A stretch of 64,000 nt of DNA, taken from the NCBI GenBank assembly GCA_019510185.1, contig JAEKKV010000010.1:124001-188000 (forward strand), in the 5' to 3' direction. Below the pieces are notes generated by a model. The model was not told where the DNA came from, did no database searches, and saw only the letters and a list, made by a program, of their open reading frames with translations. Source of the stretch: Verrucomicrobiota bacterium. GTDB lineage: Bacteria > Verrucomicrobiota > Verrucomicrobiia > Opitutales > Opitutaceae. Below, one piece after another: positions 51,628 through 63,559 of this stretch; positions within the stretch are counted from its first letter, which is position 1, and each line of letters opens with the position of its first letter. A program made the position numbers and the translations under genes.

Positions 51628-52846
51628 CCATGATTTCATGACAGAAGCGGCCGGCGTGGCCGAAATGCAGGGGCTCTACGGCCCGTTTTCATTTCCTGAA
51701 AAACTGCTGCAGAAAATTTGGGATCGCCGTGAATTCGCCGGTCACGCGGCGGCCACGGCCGACGGCCGCGCGGTCGTGGTCCTGCATCCCGGACGCTGGA
51801 ACCGGTTGAGCGGTCCTGATTTTCTCGGGGCTCGTTTGCGGATCGGGGACCGTGAAATCACCGGCGACGTCGAGGTGCACCTGCGCGAGCAGGACTGGGC
51901 GGCGCACCGGCACGCGGCCGATCCGGCTTATGACAACGTCGTCCTGCATGTGGTGCTGTTCGAGCCCTGCGCGACTTGGACCGCCGGCGGGGGCGGGGTG
52001 CGGATTCCGATTCTCGCGCTGCTGCCGTTGCTGCACCATGGATTGGAGGAATACGCCGCCGACGACGCGGTCGAAACGCTGGCCAATCATCCGCTGGACC
52101 GCGCGCGGGAGGTGCTCGGTCTGATGGAGCCGTTGGCGTTGCGCGCGCGGCTTCGCCGGCACGCGGCGGAACGTTGGCAACAAAAAGTCGGCTTCGCGCG
52201 CGACCGGATCCGCCGCCTGGGGTGGGAGGCCGCGTGTCATCATGCGGCGTTGGAAATCCTTGGCTACCGCTACAACCGCGCGCCTTTGCTGGCGGTGGCG
52301 ACGGAATTTCCCTTGGCCGCCTGGATGTCGCGACGGGCGGATCCGGACGGGATTTTCGAAAGCCAGCGGGAGCGGTGGACCTTGCGGGGCGTGCGTCCGG
52401 CGAATCATCCCAGGCTGCGACTGCGGCAGTACGCCTCGTGGGTGGTCGCACGGCCGGATTGGCCGGAGCGACTGCATCGTTTGGGCGACCGGCTGCGGCC
52501 GGTTTTGACGGCCGCCGTGAGTTTGGGCGAAGAAGCCAATACCCAATCCGTCCGGAAAACCGCGCGTCTGACCGCCTTCCGGGAAGCGTGTGCGGAAGAC
52601 TTGTGCGCCGGCGCGATGGGCGGCAGTCGTTTCGACAACCTGATGTGCGACGGTTTCCTGCCCCTGCTGGCGGCGGAAACGGGTGTGGATCCGGCGGTGC
52701 TATGGGCCCATTGGTTCACCGGGGATGCGCCGGCGGACCTGGTAGGAATTTTACGTGGACTGGAAGTGTTCGGCGGGACCGGGCGACCGTCCGCGCATGG
52801 CCCGATTCAGGGGCTTTTGGGTTGGATGCTGACGCACCCGGCGTAG
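51620..52846 (+). CDS. DUF2851-family protein
   Basis: A 408-residue soluble protein. The family features I recall are FSFPEKLLQKIWDRREF, VVVLHPGRWNRLSGPDFLGA, GDVEVHLREQDWAAHRH and YDNVVLHVVLFEP in the N-terminal half; the second half is helical. The biochemical role is not known. It begins eight bases before the NYN gene stops, a stable coupling that may mean a shared RNA-related task. Its end lies 29 bases before the nusA promoter-like sequence, so nusA may also be reached by read-through. Confidence 0.75.
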   Translation: MNNHDFMTEAAGVAEMQGLYGPFSFPEKLLQKIWDRREFAGHAAATADGRAVVVLHPGRWNRLSGPDFLGARLRIGDREITGDVEVHLREQDWAAHRHAADPAYDNVVLHVVLFEPCATWTAGGGGVRIPILALLPLLHHGLEEYAADDAVETLANHPLDRAREVLGLMEPLALRARLRRHAAERWQQKVGFARDRIRRLGWEAACHHAALEILGYRYNRAPLLAVATEFPLAAWMSRRADPDGIFESQRERWTLRGVRPANHPRLRLRQYASWVVARPDWPERLHRLGDRLRPVLTAAVSLGEEANTQSVRKTARLTAFREACAEDLCAGAMGGSRFDNLMCDGFLPLLAAETGVDPAVLWAHWFTGDAPADLVGILRGLEVFGGTGRPSAHGPIQGLLGWMLTHPA

Positions 52847-52875
52847 TCCCCTTCGTCCTTCGAGGGGCGCGGGAC

Positions 52876-52963
52876 TTGACAAAATTTTGCCTCACCAGCT
52901 ACCTTGACCCTTTCTAACAACGTTCACTTTACGAGAGGTGGGCCTATGGCCCGCTTTTTTTTT
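52876..52963 (+). promoter_or_regulatory. nusA promoter and terminator-like leader
   Basis: TTGACA (52876-52881), 18 bases, then TACCTT (52900-52905) resemble a sigma-70 promoter. About 35 bases later GTGGGCC-TAT-GGCCCGC (52938-52954) forms a 7-bp stem with nine T directly after it (52955-52963), an intrinsic terminator shape, 18 bases before the nusA ATG. It could terminate the DUF2851 transcript or attenuate nusA. Confidence 0.6.
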
Positions 52964-52980
52964 CTAATTATCACAACCCT

Positions 52981-54210
52981 ATGAGCAGCGAAATTCTTTC
53001 AGTCCTGGAATACATGGAGAAGGAGAAGGGGATCAGCCGCGCGGACATGATCGCGGCGATCGTCAACGCCATTAAAACGGCTGCCCTCAAGGGAGTTAAC
53101 TCCGGCCAGGATCTGAAGATCGAGATCAGTCCCAAGAACGGCCAGTTGCACGCTTGGTCGCTGCTCAAAGTCGTTGATTCCGTGAGCAATCCCCGGGCCG
53201 AGATTCACCTCGAAAAAGCCCAGGCGATCAAGCCCGGCGCAATGCTCGGCGACACCGTTGAAAAGGAAATCGATCCTGCGACGCTTGGCCGCATCGCCGC
53301 GCAGACCGCCCGTCAGGCCGTCATGCAAAAGCTTCGCCAATTCGAGAAGGACCGCATTTACGACGACTTCAAGGACATGGTGGGCAACATCGTGACCGGC
53401 ACGGTTCGTCGCAAGGAGCGCAACGACATCTTCATCGATCTCGGCAAGGCCGAGGCGGTGTTGAGCGGCAAGGAACAGGTCCCCGGCGAAGAATATCAGC
53501 CCGGCGATCGCATCCGCTGCTTGCTGCTCGCGATCGAGAGCACGCCCCGTGGTCCCGAGCTCATGCTCAGCCGCGCCAGCCCCAAATTTGTCCGCCGCCT
53601 CTTCGAGGTCGAGGTCGCGGAAATCGCCGACGGCACGGTCAAGATCGAAGCCTTCGCCCGCGAGCCCGGCTACCGCACCAAGATCGCCGTCACCAGCACC
53701 GACTCCAAGGTCGATCCGGTCGGCGCCTGCGTCGGCGCCCGTGGCGCGCGCGTGAAAACCATCGTGCGCGAACTCAATGGCGAGAAGATCGATATCATCA
53801 ATTACTTCGCCGACCCGAAGCAGATGATCATCGAGGCGCTCAAGCCCGCCGTTCCGCGCGACATCCAGCTCGACGATAAGAACCACCGCATCCTGCTGAA
53901 GGTTGCCAACGAGGATCTTGCCATCGCCATCGGCCGCAAGGGCCAGAACGCCCGTCTTACCTCGCGCCTGATCGGCTGGCGCCTGGACATCGAGGAATTC
54001 CACGCCGCTTCCACCGACCCGCGCGCGACCGCGATCGGCAATCTCGTGAAAACGTTCGGCTTGGAGCAGACTTTCGCGGAACGCCTTGTCGCCATCGGCA
54101 TCAATTCGCCCGCCGCTTTCGAAGGCGTCGGTGCGGACGACTTGGTCGACGCCGGTTTCTCCGACGATGAAGCCCAGGCGATCATCGCCAAGGTCGGCAG
54201 TGCCCAGTGA
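52981..54210 (+). CDS. nusA: Transcription termination/antitermination factor NusA
   Basis: A 409-residue RNA polymerase-binding factor controlling pausing, termination and antitermination. Domains in order: N-terminal polymerase-binding domain (1-125), S1 domain (about 132-200; [20 protein letters not shown]), KH1 and KH2 (about 225-340; [20 protein letters not shown] and [19 protein letters not shown]), then a short C-terminal helix-hairpin-helix (FERLVAIG-like segment to 409). It is preceded by a promoter and a terminator-like hairpin. No rimP gene lies directly upstream, unlike in many bacteria. It begins a nusA-infB-rbfA-nrnA-truB-ribF group on the plus strand. Confidence 0.96.
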   Translation: MSSEILSVLEYMEKEKGISRADMIAAIVNAIKTAALKGVNSGQDLKIEISPKNGQLHAWSLLKVVDSVSNPRAEIHLEKAQAIKPGAMLGDTVEKEIDPATLGRIAAQTARQAVMQKLRQFEKDRIYDDFKDMVGNIVTGTVRRKERNDIFIDLGKAEAVLSGKEQVPGEEYQPGDRIRCLLLAIESTPRGPELMLSRASPKFVRRLFEVEVAEIADGTVKIEAFAREPGYRTKIAVTSTDSKVDPVGACVGARGARVKTIVRELNGEKIDIINYFADPKQMIIEALKPAVPRDIQLDDKNHRILLKVANEDLAIAIGRKGQNARLTSRLIGWRLDIEEFHAASTDPRATAIGNLVKTFGLEQTFAERLVAIGINSPAAFEGVGADDLVDAGFSDDEAQAIIAKVGSAQ

Positions 54211-54255
54211 GTTTAAAAACATCCGCGCAGACTTTACGCCCGCAAACCCAGTAGA

Positions 54256-56766
<2,511 letters not shown>

Positions 56767-56853
56767 TCCCGTTTCCGGACGGTTGTCGCGCATTGCATCC
56801 TTGAAAAATGCGATGCCCGGTGACCGCCGGAGCGCAACCGCAGGAATCCATCC

Positions 56854-57249
56854 ATGTCCACCCGCACCCTTCGCGTCAACGAGCTCATCCAGCGCGAGCT
56901 GAGCGATATTTTGCGCAAACAGTACCAGGAGGAGGCGGTCGCCATCACCATCACGGCCGTGCTGGTTTCGCCCGATCTGCACGAGGGCCGGGTCTTCGTG
57001 GCGGTCACCGGCGATGACGAGCTCACCGCCGACCGTCTCAAGTGGTTGAAGCACCACTCCAAGGAATTCCGCTTTGAGCTGGGCCGGCGCATCGTGCTCA
57101 AGCACATGCCGCTCTTCACCTACCTCCTCGACACCTCGACTTCGCGCGGCAACCGCATTCTCCAAGTGCTCGACGAGATCGCCGTCCAGGACAAAACCAA
57201 GACGGAGACGTCAGGGAATCCGACGCCGCCGCCTGAAAAAAAGGAGTGA
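56854..57249 (+). CDS. rbfA: Ribosome-binding factor A
   Basis: A 131-residue factor for 16S rRNA processing and 30S maturation. It shows the usual N-terminus MSTRTLRVNELIQRELSDIL and the KH-like core with ITITAVLVSPDLHEGRVFVA and the C-terminal FRFELGRRIVLKHMPLFTYL. A polar tail of about 25 residues (KTKTETSGNPTPPPEKKE) extends beyond the domain. It lies 87 bases after infB and three bases before the next gene, whose ribosome binding site lies in its final codons. Confidence 0.95.
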   Translation: MSTRTLRVNELIQRELSDILRKQYQEEAVAITITAVLVSPDLHEGRVFVAVTGDDELTADRLKWLKHHSKEFRFELGRRIVLKHMPLFTYLLDTSTSRGNRILQVLDEIAVQDKTKTETSGNPTPPPEKKE

Positions 57250-57252
57250 GCC

Positions 57253-58263
57253 GTGGAGTTAATCTATCCGGAATTTTACGACCGCTTCGCGCGGTTTCTT
57301 CGTTCCATGGAAGGGCGGAAGATCGTGGTCATCGCCCATGCTCGGCCGGATGGCGATTGCATCGGCTCCCAGGTTGCGCTCGCTCGCGTGCTACGCGCGC
57401 TGGATCTCGATGTGATCTGCGCCAATCCGGACCCGGTGCCGCGCCGCATCCAGTTTGCCGTCGGTGACACGCCGATCGTGCGTTTCGACGGACTGCCCGC
57501 CGGAGACTTTACTGCGATCTACGTTGACTGCGCCGACCAAGCCAGGGCGGGGGAGAAATTCAAGGCGCGGTTCCCGCTGCCGTTCGCCAACATCGACCAT
57601 CATCTGTCGAACGTCGGATACGCCGAGCACAACTTCATCGATGTCGGCTCGGCCGCGACCGCCGAGATTCTCGCCGGACTTTTTCTGGATCATCACCTGC
57701 CCATCGATGCGCAGGCCGCCCAGGCTCTCTACACGGGCATAGCGACCGACACCGGTCAGTTTCGCTTTCATTCCACTTCGCGCCGTTCCTTCCTCATTGT
57801 GGCCGAGCTGATGGCGCGCGGCGCCCAGCCCGCGACGGCCGCGGCCGAGCTCTACGAACGCGAGACGGCGGGCAAGCTGCAGTTGCTTCAGCGGTTTTTG
57901 GCGTCCTTCCGCCAGGAGTGCGGCGGCCGCGTTTGTATCGGCACGCTGCCCAACGGCATCTACGCCGAGACCGGCACCAGCGCCGAGGACACCGAGGGAT
58001 TGGTGGACTACGCCCGCTCGATCGACGGCGTGGAGATAGGCGTGCTCATCGAGGAGCATGCGGGGGCGATCAAGGCCAGCCTTCGCGCGAAAGATCCGGC
58101 CTACCGGGTCGACCAAGTGGCGGCGCGCTTCAACGGCGGTGGCCATGCCTGCGCGGCCGGCCTCAACGTCAAGAACGCGACCATCGCCGATTTTCAAGCC
58201 CGGCTCGTCGCCGCCCTCACCGAGCAAATCGCCGCGGTGGACGCGCTTAAAAAATCATCCTGA
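57253..58263 (+). CDS. DHH/DHHA1 phosphoesterase (NrnA-like oligoribonuclease)
   Basis: A 336-residue two-metal phosphoesterase of the DHH type, like NrnA, which degrades oligoribonucleotides and dephosphorylates pAp. It starts with GTG at 57253, decided by the AAGGAG ribosome site at 57241-57246. Motifs: [44 protein letters not shown] and [13 protein letters not shown] in the N-terminal domain, and [12 protein letters not shown] in the DHHA1 part. The TGA overlaps the truB ATG by one base (TGATG). A location between rbfA and truB is typical. Confidence 0.94.
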   Translation: MELIYPEFYDRFARFLRSMEGRKIVVIAHARPDGDCIGSQVALARVLRALDLDVICANPDPVPRRIQFAVGDTPIVRFDGLPAGDFTAIYVDCADQARAGEKFKARFPLPFANIDHHLSNVGYAEHNFIDVGSAATAEILAGLFLDHHLPIDAQAAQALYTGIATDTGQFRFHSTSRRSFLIVAELMARGAQPATAAAELYERETAGKLQLLQRFLASFRQECGGRVCIGTLPNGIYAETGTSAEDTEGLVDYARSIDGVEIGVLIEEHAGAIKASLRAKDPAYRVDQVAARFNGGGHACAAGLNVKNATIADFQARLVAALTEQIAAVDALKKSS

Positions 58264-58991
58264 TGCTCGCCCCGGCCAAGGAATTCGACGGCGTCCTCCT
58301 CATCGACAAGCCCTCCGAACACACCTCGCACGATGTGGTCGCCCGTTTGCGCGGCATTCTGCGCATGAAACGCATCGGCCACGCCGGCACGCTGGATCCC
58401 ATGGCGACCGGTCTGCTGGTCGTGCTGGTCGGCAAGGCCACGCGTATTTCGCAATACCTGATGAGCGTGGACAAGGAGTACACCGGTACGATCAAGCTCG
58501 GCGAGGTGACCAACACCCAGGATGCCGAGGGCGAGGTGCTGGAGACGCGCCCCGTGCCCTCGCTGACCGAGGCTGACGTGCGCGCCGCACTTAACGGTTT
58601 TCTGGGCGACCAGTACCAGATGCCTCCGATGTTTTCCGCCATCAAGATCGCGGGCAAGCCCCTCTACAAAAGCGCCCGCGCCGGCGAGGAAGTGGAGCGC
58701 GAGCCGCGATTCATCCGGGTGTCACAGTACGATCTGCTGCGCTGGGAGTCGCCGGAAATCGATTTTCGCGTACTCTGCACCAAGGGCACCTATGTCCGCA
58801 CACTGGCGCATGACCTCGGTCAGAAACTCGGCTGCGGCGCGCATTTGAAGGCACTGCGCCGCATCGCCTCGGGCAGCCTCAACGTTTCGCGCGCCGTCAC
58901 CCTGGAGCAGTTGCAAAAAATGACCCCGGCCGAAATCGATAAGGTCCTTATTCCCGCCTACGAGGCCGCGCCCAGTGTGGCGTTTGGGTAA
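58263..58991 (+). CDS. truB: tRNA pseudouridine-55 synthase
   Basis: A 242-residue enzyme that makes pseudouridine 55 in the T-loop of tRNA. The motifs are [38 protein letters not shown] with the catalytic Asp, [38 protein letters not shown] and [15 protein letters not shown]. No PUA domain is present, so it is the short form common outside proteobacteria. It is coupled to the DHH gene by TGATG. Confidence 0.96.
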   Translation: MLAPAKEFDGVLLIDKPSEHTSHDVVARLRGILRMKRIGHAGTLDPMATGLLVVLVGKATRISQYLMSVDKEYTGTIKLGEVTNTQDAEGEVLETRPVPSLTEADVRAALNGFLGDQYQMPPMFSAIKIAGKPLYKSARAGEEVEREPRFIRVSQYDLLRWESPEIDFRVLCTKGTYVRTLAHDLGQKLGCGAHLKALRRIASGSLNVSRAVTLEQLQKMTPAEIDKVLIPAYEAAPSVAFG

Positions 58992-59026
58992 GGCATCGTC
59001 ATTCTGGGCGTGTTCACGACCTCGGC

Positions 59027-59980
59027 ATGACTTTTCCCGCGCAATTCGAAAACCTGGAGCAGGCCTCGGCCTTGCCGGGGAAGCCGTTGCACCTGGCCAT
59101 CGGTATGTTCGACGGCGTGCACCTCGGCCATCACTCGGTGATCGAGGCGGCGGTGCATTCCGCGCGTCGCTGCGGCGGGATCGCGGGCGTGCTCACCTTC
59201 TGGCCGCACCCGAGCCGGCTTTTCCGTCCCGAAAATCCCGTGCGTCTCATCATGACGCCCGCGTTGAAAAACCGTCAGCTCTTCAAACTCGGGGTGGACG
59301 TCGTGATCATGCAGCCGTTCGACACCACCTTCGCGGGCATCGAGGCGGAGGATTTGCTGCCTCACATCCGGCGCGCATTGCCCGGCCTCAGCACGATCTA
59401 TGTGGGCGAAAACTGGCGCTTTGGCCGCGGACGGCGAGGTGACATTCATCTCCTCGTCGCCGAGGCGAAAAAACACGGGATCAACGTCGTGAGCGCCGAG
59501 CGTATCAACCAAAACGGCGAGCCCATCAGCAGTACGCGCATCCGCACGTATCTGGAGGAAGGGCGCATGGAGGAGGCCAACGCGCTGCTCGGTTATACCT
59601 ATTTTGCCGAAGGCGTGGTTGTTCCCGGCAAGCAGCTCGGCCGTACGATCGGTTTTCCCACGCTCAATGTCGCTTGGGAGCCGGATTTGCGTCCGCGCTT
59701 GGGCGTGTACGCGGTTCGTGTTTCCGGGGCGAAAACCACCGAGGCGCTGCCCGCCGTGGCCAACTATGGCCTGCGCCCGACCGTGGAGGACGCCACCGCG
59801 CCGCGTCTGGAGATCCACGTGCTCGCGCCCTGTCCGTTCGACGTTGGCGATGCGTTGACCATCGAATGGCTGAGCTTCCTGCGTCCCGAACGCAAATTCG
59901 ACGGCGTCGAGTCCCTGCGCACCCAGATTGCGGCCGACCGCGAGGTGGCGCTAGCGTGGTTTTCGGAAGACCGGCAATAG
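59027..59980 (+). CDS. ribF: Bifunctional riboflavin kinase/FAD synthetase
   Basis: A 317-residue enzyme forming FMN and then FAD from riboflavin. The N-terminal adenylyltransferase domain has IGMFDGVHLGHHSVI, the nucleotidyltransferase HxGH-type motif, and IYVGENWRFGRGRRGDIHLL with ISSTRIRTYLEEGRMEEAN. The C-terminal kinase domain has GRTIGFPTLNVA and VANYGLRPTVEDATAPRLE. It follows truB by 35 bases, ending the nusA group. Its end lies 18 bases from the convergent gene at 59999. Confidence 0.95.
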   Translation: MTFPAQFENLEQASALPGKPLHLAIGMFDGVHLGHHSVIEAAVHSARRCGGIAGVLTFWPHPSRLFRPENPVRLIMTPALKNRQLFKLGVDVVIMQPFDTTFAGIEAEDLLPHIRRALPGLSTIYVGENWRFGRGRRGDIHLLVAEAKKHGINVVSAERINQNGEPISSTRIRTYLEEGRMEEANALLGYTYFAEGVVVPGKQLGRTIGFPTLNVAWEPDLRPRLGVYAVRVSGAKTTEALPAVANYGLRPTVEDATAPRLEIHVLAPCPFDVGDALTIEWLSFLRPERKFDGVESLRTQIAADREVALAWFSEDRQ

Positions 59981-59998
59981 TCGGGCTACCGGAGGAAA

Positions 59999-61060
59999 TT
60001 ATTTCCAATGCTGGGACAGTTGTGCGAGCAACGCTTCCCGGCCAATGCCAGGGGCGGTGTTTTTATAGATAAATGAAATCACTCGCTTATCGATCGGGGA
60101 CAGCTCGCCGGCCTGATTATCAGGATTGAGGATGGATTCCTTGTATTCCTTGCTGGTGTCGGGGAACCCAACGGCTCCCATGAAACAGCGTGCGAGGGCA
60201 TGCCGGGCCGCGTAGTCATCCATGCGATCCGTAAGAATAAAGATCGTTGCCTGGGTAAATTCCCGTTTGGCGTTCCAGTTCGTCCAGTAGGACCATGTGT
60301 TCTCCTTCATTTGTGGACTGAGCTTGTTGCGGATGGGCGTCAGTTCTTTGGCGGGTCCCAGATACACGGTGATTTTGTTTTCGCCCGGAGGCAGGGGGCC
60401 GGCTGCTTCGAAAATAACCTCATACAGCGCGGTGGCCGTGGCGGAGAGTGATTTGTCCTGACTGATGAGCTCAAGGCGCGGTCGAGTGACCCAGCGCTTG
60501 CTCAGGTATTCACGCTTCCCCTTTTCCACATAAAAAACAACGTCGGGGACAAAGCGTTTGGCTTTGGCCAGATCGGCGGCGACGGGGGCGTTCGGATCTG
60601 TTTTTCCGGCCATGTCGGACGGCGGCAATGCCTCCTCGGTGGACACGATTGTTGCGTTGGCGGGCGTTGATGCGGAGGAGGGGAGAGGCTGGACAAATGT
60701 AGCGTGGTCTCCCTTGAGAAAGAACGCTACCCGGCGAGTGGCTTCGTGATAACGGATGATTTGCTCCGTCCTGATGGTTTTTAATCTGGGCCAATCGACA
60801 TCGCTCAACGCGAACTTTTTTTCGATAAGGGTCTCCCATCCCTGGGCGGTTTTTTTCTCGATAGAAACACGGTAGAAATCGGGCGGGGTCCGGTCGAGAT
60901 CACGCGAGTCATTGTTCGGGGTGTTCCAAACCGGACCGGCAAAGGCCTTGTAGCCTGGTGCGATTTCGGCGTTTTTGGAAGCGTCCCAAAATGATGAAGG
61001 GGCGGCTTCCGCTGCGAGTGCGACGGACAGTGCGAGCAACACTCCTAAAATCAATTTCAT
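59999..61060 (-). CDS. Exported protein of unknown function
   Basis: A 353-residue exported protein from the ATG at 61060 (MKLILGVLLALSVALAAEAA). I do not recognise the first half; it has many charged strands. The C-terminal part (ATIFILTDRMDDYAARHALA, RCFMGAVGFPDTSKEYKESI, LSPIDKRVISFIYKN) has a shape like the DUF2927 group of secreted zincin-like proteins, but no complete HExxH motif is seen. It is alone between convergent ribF and a tRNA. Confidence 0.6.
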   Translation of the reverse strand: MKLILGVLLALSVALAAEAAPSSFWDASKNAEIAPGYKAFAGPVWNTPNNDSRDLDRTPPDFYRVSIEKKTAQGWETLIEKKFALSDVDWPRLKTIRTEQIIRYHEATRRVAFFLKGDHATFVQPLPSSASTPANATIVSTEEALPPSDMAGKTDPNAPVAADLAKAKRFVPDVVFYVEKGKREYLSKRWVTRPRLELISQDKSLSATATALYEVIFEAAGPLPPGENKITVYLGPAKELTPIRNKLSPQMKENTWSYWTNWNAKREFTQATIFILTDRMDDYAARHALARCFMGAVGFPDTSKEYKESILNPDNQAGELSPIDKRVISFIYKNTAPGIGREALLAQLSQHWK

Positions 61061-61163
61061 GGAAATTGAAACACTCTGGAGGGGTCGGACCGGGGACAAC
61101 TGCAAATCAGGATCCGTTAACGAAAAAGCCGACTACTTGTTAAGGGGGACGGCTTTATCAAAA

Positions 61164-61240
61164 TGGTGGACCCTACTGGACTCGAACCAGTGACCTCTTC
61201 CATGTCAAGGAAACGCTCTAACCAACTGAGCTAAGGGTCC
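61164..61240 (-). tRNA. tRNA-Val (anticodon GAC)
   Basis: A 77-base tRNA including encoded CCA. The acceptor stem pairs GGACCCT with AGGGTCC. The D-arm is GCTCAGTTGGTTAGAGC. The anticodon loop is TTGACAT with GAC, reading GUC. The T-loop is GGTTCGAGTCC. Confidence 0.97.
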
Positions 61241-61382
61241 GAAGAGTCGCGGAGTAAGCACGACTCGACCGGCACTCGGCAAGAAAAATTATCATCCCCG
61301 GCGAGGTTGTTTTTCCAGCAGGTAAACCTCGCAAACCGACTTGCCCCGCCTTGGCCGAGTACGCTCACTCATCGCGCCGCCA

Positions 61383-63047
61383 ATGCTCCAGTCGCTTCGC
61401 ATCAAGAATCTCGCCCTGTTGGAAGAAGTCTCCCTCGATTTCGAAGCCGGTTTCACCGTGGTCACCGGTGAGACGGGCGCGGGTAAAAGCATTCTGCTGG
61501 GCGCGTTGTCACTGCTCGCCGGCGAGCGGGCCGACAAGACCGTCATTCGCCAGGGCGCGTCCGCCTGCGAGGTCGAGGCCTCGCTGTATTTTGAAGACGC
61601 GCGGAAAATGGACGCGCTGCTCGCCGGTCTCGATCTGCCGCCCTGCGAGGACGGTTTGCTCATCCTCAAGCGCAGTCTTCCGCGCGACAAGGCTCCCCGG
61701 CTGACCGTCAACGGCGGCCTCGCCACGCTCGCGGCCTTGCAACGTCTCGGCGAGCACTGGATCGATTTTCATGGTCCGAGCGAGCCGCGCCGGTTGTTGA
61801 AGGAAAGTTGTCAGCTCGAATTGCTCGATCTCTACGGCCGCGCCGGCGACGCGCTGGCCGCCTATCAGGAAAAATATCAGGCGTGGCGCGCGTTGATCGC
61901 CGAACGCGAACGCATCACCGGAGAAACCCGGCTCGCGCCCGACCAGATCACGTTCTTGGAAAACCAACTCGTCCGTCTGGACGCCCTCGATCTCACCGAC
62001 GAGGCCATCGAGGCGCTGGAACGCGATTTCCAGCGGTTGAGCAAGGCCCAGGAACTCATCGGGCTGACCTCGGCACTGGCCAATGGCCTCACCGGCGAAG
62101 AGGGTGCGACCGGCCGCGTCGCCGCCCTGCTGCGCGAGGCGCGTCAGCTGGAAAATCTTGATCCTTCGAGCAAGACGCTGGCCGACCGCCTCTCCGCCGC
62201 GAGCATCGAGTTGGCCGACCTCGGCGCGGAATTCGAGGCGCTGGCCGGACAATTCAATTTCGATCCCGAACAGGCCGAACAGCTCCAGGAAAAGATGAAC
62301 ACCTGGCTTGAGGTGAAGCGCAAACACGGCGGCGATGTGCGCACGGTCATCGAGGCGCGCGACGAGATGCGCCGGCGCTTGGAAATCCAAGGCGACCTTG
62401 AAGGCGCGCTGCTCCGCCTTGAAAAGCAGATTGCCGAGGCCGCCCGGATCGCGCGCAAGGAGGCGGCGGAATTGCGCGGCCTGCGCGAGAAAGCTGCGCG
62501 CGAGCTGGCGAAAATCGCTGCCGGGAGCATTGCCCAGCTCGGCTTTAAGAAAGCGGACTTCCAGATCCGTCTCGTGCCTCTGGAGGAACTTGGGCCGACG
62601 GGCGATTGCGGGGTGGAATTTCTTTTCTCGCCGAATGTCGGCGAAGCGCCGCTGCCGCTCAACCGCATCGCCTCCAGCGGCGAGCTCGCTCGCGTGATGC
62701 TTGCCCTAAAAACCGTGCTGGCCGATCTCGACGGCGTGCCCGTGCTGGTTTTTGACGAAGTCGACGCCAACGTGGGTGGGGAAATCGGCCGCGTGGTGGG
62801 TGAAAAAATGGCGAAGATCGCCAAGACCCACCAAGTGCTCTGCGTAACCCACCTGCCGCAGGTGGCGGCGCAGGGTGACAGCCATCTGGTGGTCGAAAAA
62901 GATCAGTCGAAGGACCGCGCCATCGTGACGATTTCGCCCATCCAGGCCCATCGGAAGATCCGGGTCGGCGAGCTGGCCCGCATGTTGGGCGATCGCACCG
63001 CGAAAAGCGCGCTGGCGCATGCCGAGGAGCTGCTGGGCTCGCGATAA
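61383..63047 (+). CDS. recN: DNA repair protein RecN
   Basis: A 554-residue SMC-like ATPase for double-strand break repair. The ATG at 61383 gives MLQSLRIKNLALLEEVSLDF, the family N-terminus. Walker A is GETGAGKS, followed by a long coiled-coil region. The C-terminal half carries RIASSGELARVMLALK (signature), VLVFDEVDANVGGEIG (Walker B) and VLCVTHLPQVAAQGDSH. It is preceded by tRNA-Val on the other strand and followed by a GC-rich imperfect stem at 63060-63095. Confidence 0.95.
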   Translation: MLQSLRIKNLALLEEVSLDFEAGFTVVTGETGAGKSILLGALSLLAGERADKTVIRQGASACEVEASLYFEDARKMDALLAGLDLPPCEDGLLILKRSLPRDKAPRLTVNGGLATLAALQRLGEHWIDFHGPSEPRRLLKESCQLELLDLYGRAGDALAAYQEKYQAWRALIAERERITGETRLAPDQITFLENQLVRLDALDLTDEAIEALERDFQRLSKAQELIGLTSALANGLTGEEGATGRVAALLREARQLENLDPSSKTLADRLSAASIELADLGAEFEALAGQFNFDPEQAEQLQEKMNTWLEVKRKHGGDVRTVIEARDEMRRRLEIQGDLEGALLRLEKQIAEAARIARKEAAELRGLREKAARELAKIAAGSIAQLGFKKADFQIRLVPLEELGPTGDCGVEFLFSPNVGEAPLPLNRIASSGELARVMLALKTVLADLDGVPVLVFDEVDANVGGEIGRVVGEKMAKIAKTHQVLCVTHLPQVAAQGDSHLVVEKDQSKDRAIVTISPIQAHRKIRVGELARMLGDRTAKSALAHAEELLGSR

Positions 63048-63247
63048 AACGGCGAAATCGGCCGGCCGGCGCGTTATTCCGTGCCGGCGGCCGGTCAAAA
63101 TCAGGATCGGGAGCGCTCTCCGGCTTCCTGCCGTCCGGTAGGACGAAATTTCATGGAAAAATCGCCCGGTCCGGCGTGTTTCCTGCATTTATGAAGCTCT
63201 ATCACCACCCGTGAGTAACCATTTTCCAATACATTCAGCTTGATTGA
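63048..63247. other. Intergenic region after recN
   Basis: Two hundred bases that include an imperfect GC-rich dyad (GGCCGGCC...GGCGGCCGG, 63060-63095) that may end recN transcription. Nothing else convincing is seen. Confidence 0.35.
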
Positions 63248-63547
63248 ATGCGCCGATTGACGAGAACCGGCACTCCGCAAATGAACACACTTGCAGCACT
63301 TGAACTGAAATCACCGCCTAAAATGGCCCGGGCTCCAAGCCGGTCCGAGGGTGAGGACGGCTCCGTGTACGGGATCGATGCGAGGGGCGTGCCCTCGATG
63401 ATCGACACCATTCCCGCCGGCCATATGCCGCTGACGGAGGCCGGTTGTGATTTCCTGCTCCAGTTCGAGGCGGCATGGCATGGCAAAAAAGGAGCCTTTC
63501 TTACCCGCGGACGCTCCTTACTCGGGGGCAATGTCGAGCCGCACTGA
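63248..63547 (+). CDS. Small hypothetical protein
   Basis: A frame of 99 residues from the ATG at 63248, or 88 from the ATG at 63281 (MNTLAALELKSPPKMARAPS). It contains VYGIDARGVPSMIDTIPAGHM and the C-terminal LLQFEAAWHGKKGAFLTRGR. No family is recognised, and there is no signal peptide or membrane segment. The composition is coding-like and it converges with the next gene across 12 bases. It may be a real small gene, but this rests on the open frame alone. Confidence 0.45.
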   Translation: MRRLTRTGTPQMNTLAALELKSPPKMARAPSRSEGEDGSVYGIDARGVPSMIDTIPAGHMPLTEAGCDFLLQFEAAWHGKKGAFLTRGRSLLGGNVEPH

Positions 63548-63559
63548 GTCAGCGCGCGC

